From Oceanospirillaceae bacterium (lineage in GTDB: Bacteria > Pseudomonadota > Gammaproteobacteria > Pseudomonadales > Balneatricaceae): a DNA stretch of 52,672 bases. Position numbers and translations under genes: made by a program. Below, piece by piece: positions 26,501 through 33,636 of the stretch. The notes beneath the pieces were generated by a model. It worked only from the letters and a program-made list of their open reading frames with translations. It made no database searches and had not been told where the DNA came from. The stretch's first letter is position 1, and the number at the start of each line of letters is the position of its first letter. Location: the NCBI GenBank assembly GCA_013373085.1, contig JABXIM010000031.1:1-52672 (forward strand). The letters are read 5' to 3'.

Positions 26501-26822
26501 CGCGATCCTCGCCGACGTAGAAGCGCAGTGTCGCCACGGCCCCGCCCTGGCGACTGGTGGAATACAGATGCTCGACACCGGGTATCTGCGCCAGCAGCTT
26601 TTCCAGCGGTTCGGTGACCTGGCGCTCGACCTGGCGGGCACTGACCCCCGGCGCCTCCACCACCACGTCGACCATCGGTACGACGATCTGCGGCTCCTCC
26701 TCCCTCGGCGTAAGCTGCAGCGCCAGCCCCCCCGCCAGCAGTGACAGCAGCAGGATCATCAGTGGCACGCCGCCTTTCAGCGCAGTTGCCACCAGTCGGT
26801 CGAGCGGATGTTGCACCGACAT
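23532..26822 (-). CDS. RND-family efflux permease (AcrB/HAE type)
   Basis: A 1096-residue inner-membrane proton-driven pump with twelve membrane segments and two large periplasmic loops. The aspartate pair of the proton relay is present in LGLLVDDPITGIDNIERYL (about 418-436); the proline and glycine after the pair mark a subfamily distinct from AcrB, whose motif is VDDAIVVVENV. A strong ribosome-binding site (AGGAGG) precedes the ATG. It follows the solute-binding protein gene by 17 bases and overlaps the adaptor gene, so it is in one operon with a cyclase and a binding protein. The substrate is unknown. Confidence 0.93.
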   Translation of the reverse strand: MSVQHPLDRLVATALKGGVPLMILLLSLLAGGLALQLTPREEEPQIVVPMVDVVVEAPGVSARQVERQVTEPLEKLLAQIPGVEHLYSTSRQGGAVATLRFYVGEDREASILNTYNKLYSNQDRVPPVVSRWQVRPVEVDDVPILMLALWSDEPHRYSDFELRRMADEVATHLQGIARTSLVDVVGGRPRTLQIRFDPESLAARKTTALDLVSALQLSNRLQQAGDWTLDNDSILLESGDFVRDPQSLAGLVVNVIDGTPVYLRDVATLVDGPAEAQSYGWIDFAPGHPAYRPGAPYRPMVAISVAKQRGSNAVGVADAVHRRLAALQAELLPAGVHVEVLRDYGQTADAKVDSLTSSLAFAVFTVVVFIGVFLGWRAALVVGLAVPICYGITLALDMAFGYTINRVTLFALILALGLLVDDPITGIDNIERYLRRANGDPAGRIVAAMAEIRVPLLMSTLTIVLAFVPLAFITGMMGPYMAPMAFNVPVSVTISTLVAFLVTPWLASRMLRPRPAVAVVDASLGVYGRLLQPLLASRRRARWTLVVLLLLFVLTALMPLYRLVPLKLLPYDNRNEVQVLLDMPEGASLEQTAAVTETLVQQVKRLPEVRAVGAFVGVPSPIDFNGMVRRYYQRQAPNLAELRLTLVDKSRRRHQSHAVVLRLRQLLAPYDGSGRRIKVVEVPPGPPVLSTLVAEIYAGELTAYSVQQEGARQLMARLEREPQVVEVDSTLTARQPRLRFVTDKQKAALSGIATEDVNQTLRLANAGLVASYLNLAREARPLPIELRLAPEQRGSINDFQRLQLKGRPGYAQLRGPTGLDSAPQPLVALGELGHFETLVADDPIHHKDLRPVVYVMAELNGRTPADVIADIRADQDRSDTTPLDWQARTFFSPGGGDSWSLPAGTEAVWSGEGEWRITLRVFRDMGLAFAFALVAIFFVLRVQTGSAVLSLIIMSAIPLTVIGIMPGFWLLNQLGERVIAEAPEPVLFTATAMIGMIALAGIVVRNSLILVEFVGQARARGLVLRDALIQAGAVRMRPVLLTAGTTLLGNLVITLDPVFSGLALAIIFGIVASTLFTLLVIPIVYLLVFDRPEVAS

Positions 26823-26839
26823 GCGCCTGCCCTCCTGGC

Positions 26840-27979
26840 TCAGCGTTGCCCCGGGGGGCTGGGTTCGATCCGGGTGCGGTATTCGATGCGGCCGTCATGT
26901 ACCCGCAGCACCACCGCGCTTTTCAACGGATCGCCGGAGTCAGTATACGAGATGCTGCCGGTCACACCCTGATACCCGTCAAGGTTCGCGAGGGCATCAC
27001 GCATGGCCTCCGGCTCGACACTGCCGGCCGAGGTGGCAGCGGCGGCAACCAGGCCGATGGCATCATAGGTCAGGGCCGCCACATCCACCGGATCGCGTCC
27101 ATAGGCCTGTCGATAGGCAGAAACGAACCTGCTGACCCTGATATCGTCGCTGTCCGGGGTATAGAAGGCGCTGAAGAAGGCACCGTCGAGCAGCGCCCGG
27201 TAGACTGGCGGAATGCTGGCCCAGGAGTCGCTGCCGAGCCAAACCGTATTGAGCCCCAGCGCCCGAGCCTGGCGCACCTGACCCGGCACCTCGTTGTAGT
27301 AGTTCGGCAGAAACAGCGCTTCGGCGCCACTGTCGCGGATGCGTTCGAGCTGAGCGGTCACCTGGGGCCTGTCGCGAGTATAGGATTCATAGGCAACCAG
27401 CCGTCCCCCCAACGCCTCGAACTGGCGGCGAAACACTTCAGCCAGGTTGCGGTTGTACTCGCTGGCGATGTCGAACAGTACCGCGGCGCGTTCAATGCCG
27501 AGATTTTCCCGTGCGAAGCGGGCCATGACCTGGCCCTGAAAGTCGTCGGTGAAGGCCACCCGGAACACCCAGGGGCGGTTGCGGGTGGTGTCCGGGTGGG
27601 TCGATGCCGGACTGATCAGCAGCATGGACGATGCGTTCGCCACGCCCGCCGCGGGAATGGCGTTGCGGCTCACCTGCGGTCCGACGATCGCCGAGACCTG
27701 CCCCCGGTTGATCAGATTCAGCACCGCGCCGGCACTGGCTTCTGCGCTGTCGCCGTTGTCCTCGATCACCAGGAACAGCTTGCCGCTGCGTCCGTCAAGG
27801 CTGAAACCGCCGGCATCGTTGATCTCGTCAACCGCCAGCTGAGCAGCTTCGACGGTGGCGCGCCCGGTTTCGGACAGGTCGCCGGTCAGCGGGGCGATCA
27901 GGCCAATTCGCAGCGCCGGCGGTTCGTTGCCGCAGGCTGAAAGCAGCAGCACAAGTAACCCCCACCTCAGGATACGCAC
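26840..27979 (-). CDS. LivJ-type solute-binding lipoprotein (Peripla_BP_6)
   Basis: A 379-residue periplasmic binding protein, lipid-anchored through LLSAC (C16). It has the two-lobed Peripla_BP_6 fold, with motifs LRIGLIAPLTGDLSETGRATVEAAQLAVDEIN near the start and VSAIVGPQVSRNAIPAAGVA, LLISPASTHPDTTRN and ALTYDAIGLVAAAA later. Homologues capture branched-chain amino acids, amides or urea. No LIV-type permease or ATPase is nearby. Its start overlaps the end of the adenylate cyclase gene by 13 bases and the RND permease follows, so it may serve as the ligand sensor for the cyclase or feed the pump. That is inference. Confidence 0.88.
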   Translation of the reverse strand: MRILRWGLLVLLLSACGNEPPALRIGLIAPLTGDLSETGRATVEAAQLAVDEINDAGGFSLDGRSGKLFLVIEDNGDSAEASAGAVLNLINRGQVSAIVGPQVSRNAIPAAGVANASSMLLISPASTHPDTTRNRPWVFRVAFTDDFQGQVMARFARENLGIERAAVLFDIASEYNRNLAEVFRRQFEALGGRLVAYESYTRDRPQVTAQLERIRDSGAEALFLPNYYNEVPGQVRQARALGLNTVWLGSDSWASIPPVYRALLDGAFFSAFYTPDSDDIRVSRFVSAYRQAYGRDPVDVAALTYDAIGLVAAAATSAGSVEPEAMRDALANLDGYQGVTGSISYTDSGDPLKSAVVLRVHDGRIEYRTRIEPSPPGQR

Positions 27980-29775
27980 TCGGCCTCCGGCACCTTGCGT
28001 CCGTTTAGGATATAGGTGTGCATGCGACCTTTGCCCTTGACGTGGATAAAGCCGCGATCCTCGAACAGGAACTGGTCCTTCAGGTAGCGATAGGTGGTTT
28101 CGGTGACCTGGATACGACCTTCCAGCCCCTGGGATTCCATTCGCGCCGCCGTGTTGACCGCATCCCCCCAGATATCGTAGATGAACTTGTGCGTGCCGAT
28201 GACACCGGCGACTACCGGGCCGCTGTTGATGCCGATGCGCATTCTCAGGTTGGCGTGATGACGCTGGTTGAAGGCATCGATGGCATCGATCATGTCGAGT
28301 GCGAAATCGGCCACGATTTGGGCATGGTCGTCCCGCGTGACCGGCAGGCCGGCTCCGACCATGTAGGCATCGCCGATGGTCTTGATCTTCTCCAGCCCCC
28401 GCTCTTCGCTGAGACGGTCGAACTCGGAGAATATCTCGTTGAGCAGACTCACCAGCTCCGACGCCGGCAGGCTCGCAGACATCGGCGTGAAATTGACGAT
28501 ATCGGCGAAAAGAATCGTCACCTCGGCGAAACTGTCGGCGATATTGTCCTCGCCCTTCTTGAGACGCTTGGCGATCGGTTCCGGCAGTATGTTGAGCAGC
28601 AGCCGTTCGGATTCCTGCTTTTCAGCGGCCAGATCATCGAGGGTCTTGCGCAAACGGTCGATCATGCGGTTGAAGTTGCGCGCCAGGATGCCGGTTTCGT
28701 CCTCGGTCATGACCGGCGCCTGCTGACTGAGGTCGCCGGCGGATATCCGCTCGGTGGTGGCGCTGACCGCGAGTATCGGTCGCGCGATGCGTGCCGTGAT
28801 CAGGTAGATGCCGACCGCCAGCAGCGCCAGCGCCACGCTGCCAACGCCGAGGATCATCCAGCCGAGCCGGGTCGCCGGCCGCAGCGCCTCGCTGACACGG
28901 ATTTCGGTCAGCAACGCCAGTCCCAGCGACGGCAACCAGCGGTAGCTTCCGATGACCCGCTGCCCGGCATAGTTACGGTAGAGCCCGGCCCCCGTCTCGC
29001 CCTGCACCGCGGCGTCGATCCCTGCGCTATGGGCGCCGCGCGGAAACGCCTCGTCGCCGAAACGCGCCACCGAGAGAAAGCGGTTATGGGCATCGATAAG
29101 GTAGGACTCCCCGGTTTGGCCAAGACCCGACCGGTCACTGACGATATCGACCAGCACCGGTACCCGGATATTGGCCGCGAGTACACCGAGTGGCTCGCCG
29201 TCGCGTCCGGTCAATGGCGTCGAGATGGTCAGCGTCGGCAGTCCGGTATCGGGAGCCGGATACACCGGTTGCACGTAAGTGCGTTCGCGTCCAATACGAA
29301 AAAAGGCGTCGCTGAGGTGGTAACTGTGTTCGTGATCGGGATTGGTGGAGAAGAACACCTCTCCTCCTACCTGCCGCAGCAGCAACAGCTCGGTGATATC
29401 GGTCGCCGCCGCCGAGCCGTAATCGAGAAAGGTCGAGCGGAACAGCGTGTCCGCCATTGACATGTAAGCGCCTTCATATTCTGGACTGCCTTCCGGCAGG
29501 GCCAACAGTGTGGCGACGCCATCGCGGAGCGCGTCGATATTGGCGATTTTACGGATGATATCCGCCTGATCCGCCACGAATCGCGCGATTTCCTGCTCGC
29601 GGTGGTCAGCGATGACCTCGAAGCGGTCGATCGCCATGTGCTCCAGCGTATCAGCCGACAACAGGTAGGAGGCGCCGGACAGCGCCATGGCTACCGGCAG
29701 CGTGACCAGCAGAAAATACCCGGTCATCCGAGCCTTGAGGCTTCGTTTCAGCAACTTCGCGCCTGGCAGGTGCAT
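27967..29775 (-). CDS. Cache-HAMP class III adenylate cyclase
   Basis: A 602-residue membrane sensor. A first membrane segment (about 18-38) is followed by a periplasmic dCache-like region (about 40-300), a second segment (about 305-327), a HAMP domain (about 328-380) and a C-terminal class III cyclase domain (about 412-590). Metal-binding aspartates are D425 in FADIVNFT and D469 in KTIGDAYM; adenine-selecting residues are the lysine in EKIKT and D534 in YDIWGD; N541 and R545 complete the active site. This set predicts ATP, not GTP, as substrate. It is the first gene of an operon with a binding protein and an RND pump. Confidence 0.9.
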   Translation of the reverse strand: MHLPGAKLLKRSLKARMTGYFLLVTLPVAMALSGASYLLSADTLEHMAIDRFEVIADHREQEIARFVADQADIIRKIANIDALRDGVATLLALPEGSPEYEGAYMSMADTLFRSTFLDYGSAAATDITELLLLRQVGGEVFFSTNPDHEHSYHLSDAFFRIGRERTYVQPVYPAPDTGLPTLTISTPLTGRDGEPLGVLAANIRVPVLVDIVSDRSGLGQTGESYLIDAHNRFLSVARFGDEAFPRGAHSAGIDAAVQGETGAGLYRNYAGQRVIGSYRWLPSLGLALLTEIRVSEALRPATRLGWMILGVGSVALALLAVGIYLITARIARPILAVSATTERISAGDLSQQAPVMTEDETGILARNFNRMIDRLRKTLDDLAAEKQESERLLLNILPEPIAKRLKKGEDNIADSFAEVTILFADIVNFTPMSASLPASELVSLLNEIFSEFDRLSEERGLEKIKTIGDAYMVGAGLPVTRDDHAQIVADFALDMIDAIDAFNQRHHANLRMRIGINSGPVVAGVIGTHKFIYDIWGDAVNTAARMESQGLEGRIQVTETTYRYLKDQFLFEDRGFIHVKGKGRMHTYILNGRKVPEAECVS

Positions 29776-30053
29776 GGTACCGATTCCATTTTGATGTTCG
29801 GCTCCGGAGCCCGCACTGTCGCTCCGGGCGGTTCAACCCGCTTCAACTGAAAGGTTAGCGCAACGGGAGCCGGGCATACCGATTTAGCGGAGCTGTTGTA
29901 ACGACTGGAAAGCTCGCGCAAAAAGCGGCGAATTACCGGGGCAGGAAGCATTTAGGCGGCATTTACGGTGATACAGGCACAATGCCTTTACCCAGCGGTA
30001 TTTTTTGACGGCCTGCTAAGCTGTTGAAGAGTGACATTCGGATGAGGCTCCCC
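29776..30053. promoter_or_regulatory. Divergent promoter region of cyclase and second binding protein
   Basis: About 280 bases between two divergent genes. Promoters for both are expected here. I see no strong palindrome or catabolite-protein-like TGTGA-N6-TCACA site, so direct control by cAMP-CRP is not supported by the sequence. Confidence 0.45.
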
Positions 30054-31379
30054 ATGAACGGACGCGATCCATCACGCAGTCGTTGCGGCCTTGGGCGACG
30101 CCGCCTGCTGAAATCCGCGGCATACAGCGCCGCGGGCCTGCTGCTGCCCTGGAAGGTTCGCAGCGACGATACGGCCAACGGCGAAGCGTTGCCAATCGGC
30201 TTTACCAGTCCCTTTACGGGACCGGCGCGGGACACCGGCCTGGAGATCCGCCGTGGCGTGCTGATGGCACTGATGGATGCGCGGGAAGAAGGCGAAATAC
30301 CTGTGACCGTTGAAGGCCGGCGGCGCGATATTCGCCCGGTGTGGGTCGATACCACGTCGAATCCCGACCGGGCGGTCGAAGCGGTGACCCGGGCGCTGAC
30401 CCGGGACAAGGCGGCACTGCTGGTCGGCGGCTGGCACTCGGATGTGGCATTGGCGCTGATGGATGCCGAATCCCCTTACGGCATCATGCACCTTGGGCAT
30501 CTCGGCGAAGCCCAGGCGATTGCCGACCGCATCAACCGCGCCTATGGCAAGTATCGGGGCTGGTTCAAGGGCTGGCCATCGCCGGGGCTGATGGCGGCGC
30601 GCTACGCCGCGCCTCTGGAGTACCTGCGTTTCCAGGGACTGTGGCGGCCGGCGAACAACCGTGCCGCCATCATGGTCGAGGATACCTCCTACGGCCGCGG
30701 CTGGGGTGAAGCGCTGCGCAATGGGCTGCAGACGGCGGGCCTTGTATGCGGCGAACTGGACAAGACGGCGCTGGACGCATCCGATTTTCAGGACCTGCTG
30801 CGGCGCTACCACGACGATGGCGTGTCCCTGGTAGCGATGACGACCACCGGTATCGACGCCGCGGCCGGTTTCGTGCGTCAGTTCCGTGAAATGGAGGTCC
30901 CGGCGCTGCTGGTGGGACACGGCCTGCGCTGGACCCGCGACTGGTACGCCTACACCGGCGAAACCTCCAACTATGTAGTGGCGATGGACTCGGCAATGCC
31001 GATCGCGCTCTGGCAGCAGTGGTGGGTAAGGCGCTACCAGCGCCTTTTCGGCGATATGCCCAGCCTTGCCGCGGCAGGCTTGCATTATGACTACACCCGC
31101 ATGGCGATCCGTGTCCTCAACGCCACCTCCAGCCTCGACCTCGACGACCTGATCCGTACGGTTTACCGACTGCCCTACCGCGGCATCTGGAACCGCTACC
31201 AGTTCGCCAGCGAACCGGTCCCCAATGCCATTTCGGCCAACGAGGTCCAGGCAGGGCCCTTCATGGAAGGGTTCTTTTTTCCGATGGCCCAGCTGATGGA
31301 TGGCGAGGCTCGCATCGTATGGCCCCCGCGGTACGCCGATCAGCGCTTCCTTGCACCGCCCTGGCTAAAATCCAGCTAA
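30054..31379 (+). CDS. Orphan ABC-type solute-binding protein with Tat-like signal
   Basis: Encodes 441 residues from the ATG at 30054, chosen because GAGG lies six bases upstream; ATG 30042 and TTG 30024 are alternatives. The N-terminus has a twin-arginine-like signal, GLGRRRLLKSAAYSAAGLLLP, suggesting folded export. The body is a Peripla_BP_6 protein of the amide/urea type (LPIGFTSPFTGPARDTGLEIRRG near the start, ALLVGGWHSDVALALMDAE further on). No LIV permease or ATPase gene is nearby. It is divergent from the cyclase and convergent with the YbhR-like permease, eight bases apart. A sensing role paired with the cyclase is possible but unproven. Confidence 0.8.
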   Translation: MNGRDPSRSRCGLGRRRLLKSAAYSAAGLLLPWKVRSDDTANGEALPIGFTSPFTGPARDTGLEIRRGVLMALMDAREEGEIPVTVEGRRRDIRPVWVDTTSNPDRAVEAVTRALTRDKAALLVGGWHSDVALALMDAESPYGIMHLGHLGEAQAIADRINRAYGKYRGWFKGWPSPGLMAARYAAPLEYLRFQGLWRPANNRAAIMVEDTSYGRGWGEALRNGLQTAGLVCGELDKTALDASDFQDLLRRYHDDGVSLVAMTTTGIDAAAGFVRQFREMEVPALLVGHGLRWTRDWYAYTGETSNYVVAMDSAMPIALWQQWWVRRYQRLFGDMPSLAAAGLHYDYTRMAIRVLNATSSLDLDDLIRTVYRLPYRGIWNRYQFASEPVPNAISANEVQAGPFMEGFFFPMAQLMDGEARIVWPPRYADQRFLAPPWLKSS

Positions 31380-31387
31380 CTGGCGGG

Positions 31388-32506
31388 TTAATAGCTCATC
31401 CGGTGCCGGAACAACCAGCCCGCCAGCGTCAGATTGACCGCGCCGATAATCGCCATCGGCCAGTACTGATCGAACAGCAACGCGTAGGAATCGCCCTCGA
31501 GGAACACACCGCGAATAATCACCAGAAAGTAGCGCAGCGGGCTGGCGAGCGTGATGTATTGCACGACTTCCGGCATGTTGGAAATCGGGGTGGCGAACCC
31601 GGACAGGAGCACAGACGGCACCAGGAACAGAAACGCGCCGAGTATGCCCTGCTGCTGCGTCACCGCCAGCGAGGAAATCATCAGGCCGATGCCGACGGCC
31701 GATAGCAGAAACAGCGACATGCCCAGATACAGGGCGCCGATACTGCCGCGTAGCGGCACCTCGAACCAGTAGACGGTCATCAGCAGAATAAAGCTGCCTT
31801 CCACCAGGCCGATCAGGATACCGGGGACCGACTTGCCGATAAGTATTTCGATCGGCCGCAGCGGGGTCACCAGCAACTGGTCGAAGGTCCCCGCCTCCCG
31901 TTCGCGGGCCACCGACAGCGCCGTCACGATGGTGGTGATGACCAGCGTCAGCAGGCCGACGATGCCCGGCACCACAAACCAGCTCGATAACAGGCTGGCA
32001 TTGAACCAGGGACGTACCTGCAACTGGGCGGGCGGCCCGGGCAGGCCGTTTTGCTTCGCCCAGTCGGCATTGAAATCGGCCACGATGGTGCGCAGGTAAC
32101 CGAGCGCCAGCAGGGCGGTATTGGAGTTGCGACCATCGATCAGCAGCTGGGCCTGCGCGTTGCGCTTCCGTTGCAGGTCTGCGCTGAAGCGCGGCCCCAG
32201 GCGCATCACCATCAGCACCTCTTTGTTGTCGAGCAGCGGCGCGATTTGCTGCTCGTGGTCCAGATCGGCCAGGCGGTGAAAGTGCGGCGATCCGGCAACG
32301 CGCGCGATCAGTTCGCGGGACGCCGCGCCGCGATCCTGGTTGTAGACGGCGAACGGAATATCGTTGAGGTCAAAGGTCGCCGCATAGCCGAACACAATCA
32401 ATTGTACGATCGGTGGAGCGATCAGCACGAACCGGCTTTTTTTGTCCTTGAGTATCACCAGCAGCTCCTTGGCCGCCAGCGCGACAATGCGCCGCAACGC
32501 TTCCAT
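31388..32506 (-). CDS. ybhR: ABC-2 type exporter permease (YbhR-like)
   Basis: Encodes 372 residues from ATG 32506, whose first base overlaps the YbhS-like stop; a longer frame to 33019 runs antisense to that gene's coding logic and is rejected. The protein has an N-terminal membrane segment, a long periplasmic loop (about 45-170) and five C-terminal membrane segments with the ABC-2 motif VAREREAGTFDQLLVTPLRP. It pairs with the YbhS-like permease and the fused ATPase to form an exporter of cations, drugs or lipids, known in E. coli as YbhFSR. Size matches E. coli YbhR (368). Confidence 0.85.
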   Translation of the reverse strand: MEALRRIVALAAKELLVILKDKKSRFVLIAPPIVQLIVFGYAATFDLNDIPFAVYNQDRGAASRELIARVAGSPHFHRLADLDHEQQIAPLLDNKEVLMVMRLGPRFSADLQRKRNAQAQLLIDGRNSNTALLALGYLRTIVADFNADWAKQNGLPGPPAQLQVRPWFNASLLSSWFVVPGIVGLLTLVITTIVTALSVAREREAGTFDQLLVTPLRPIEILIGKSVPGILIGLVEGSFILLMTVYWFEVPLRGSIGALYLGMSLFLLSAVGIGLMISSLAVTQQQGILGAFLFLVPSVLLSGFATPISNMPEVVQYITLASPLRYFLVIIRGVFLEGDSYALLFDQYWPMAIIGAVNLTLAGWLFRHRMSY

Positions 32507-33636
32507 CAGTCGAGCCGCTTGCGGGCATTGCGGCGCGCCAGTCCGAGAAAGATCAGCATCATCACCAGCAGGGCGGCGCTGTTGCTCAGCACGATGGGCC
32601 AGATATTGCCGGCCAGAAACAGCGTCTGCGAAATGGCGACGAAGTAACGCGCCGGAATCAGATGGGTCACCAGCTGTATGGGCTCCGGCATCGAACCGAT
32701 CTGAAAGATAAAACCCGACAGGATAAAGGCCGGCAGGAAGGTGACCACGATGGAGATCTGTCCGGCGACAAACTGGCTGCGCGCCACCGTCGAGATCAGC
32801 AGTCCCATGCCCAGCGCAACCATCATGAACAGCGCCGAGGCCGCGCTGAGCGCCCAGAAGGATCCGCGCAGCGGCACGTCGAACAGCCACAGCGCCATCC
32901 CGACACTCTGCAGCATGCCGCCCATCCCCAGCACGAAGTACGGCACCAGCTTGCCGACGAGAATTTCGCCGATACGGATCGGCGTGACCATCAGCGCCTC
33001 CATCGTGCCGCGTTCCCATTCGCGCGCCACCACCATCGACGTCAGCATCGCGCCGATCAGGGTCATGATCACGGCGATCAGGCCGGGCACCAGAAAATCG
33101 CGGCTGCGCACCGCCGCATTGAACCAGATCCTCGGTTCCAGCCTCACAGGCACTCTGAACTCGACGCCCTGAGTCTGGGCATAGCCCAGCAACCAGGCTT
33201 GCCAGACGCCCTGGATATAGCCTGCGGTGATGCGGGCCTGGTTCGCATCGACACCATTGAGAACAACCCCTATCCGCGCATCGCCGCGGGCCAACAGGTG
33301 GCGGCTGAAATCGCTGCGCAGCCAGACGATGCCATACACCTCATGCGCATCCAGCGCCTGCTGCGCGGCCTGAATGCTGTCGAAGTTCCGCGGCGTGAAA
33401 TAGTCGGAACGCCGGAAGGCACCGGTCAGGCTGGTACTGGTGGCATCCGGTTGTTCGACCACGATCGCCAGCGGGATATGTTTGGCATCCAGCGAGACAC
33501 CGTATCCGAACAACAGCAGCAACACCAGCGGCATCACAAAGGCAATGGCGATACTGGAGGGGTCACGCAGGATCTGCAGGCTTTCCTTGCGGATCATTCC
33601 GCACAGACGCATGCGGGACCCGGCCGAGGCCTTCAC
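32506..33636 (-). CDS. ybhS: ABC-2 type exporter permease (YbhS-like)
   Basis: A 376-residue permease with the same topology as its neighbour: one N-terminal membrane segment (SIAIAFVMPLVLLLLFGYG), a periplasmic loop, and five C-terminal segments with the motif VAREWERGTMEALMVTPIRI. It overlaps the ATPase stop by four bases and shares a base with the next start, which indicates translational coupling. The size matches E. coli YbhS (377). The half-transporters YbhS and YbhR presumably form a heterodimer. Confidence 0.87.
   Translation of the reverse strand: MKASAGSRMRLCGMIRKESLQILRDPSSIAIAFVMPLVLLLLFGYGVSLDAKHIPLAIVVEQPDATSTSLTGAFRRSDYFTPRNFDSIQAAQQALDAHEVYGIVWLRSDFSRHLLARGDARIGVVLNGVDANQARITAGYIQGVWQAWLLGYAQTQGVEFRVPVRLEPRIWFNAAVRSRDFLVPGLIAVIMTLIGAMLTSMVVAREWERGTMEALMVTPIRIGEILVGKLVPYFVLGMGGMLQSVGMALWLFDVPLRGSFWALSAASALFMMVALGMGLLISTVARSQFVAGQISIVVTFLPAFILSGFIFQIGSMPEPIQLVTHLIPARYFVAISQTLFLAGNIWPIVLSNSAALLVMMLIFLGLARRNARKRLD

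Noticed and set aside
28018-29460. 480-codon plus-strand open frame within the cyclase gene
   Set aside because: No domain is recognisable and it is antisense to the cyclase, whose active-site residues are intact.
26840-31379. A complete LIV-type amino-acid importer around the two binding proteins
   Set aside because: No LivH/LivM-type permease or LivG/LivF-type ATPase is present nearby; the neighbouring ABC genes are of the ABC-2 exporter type.
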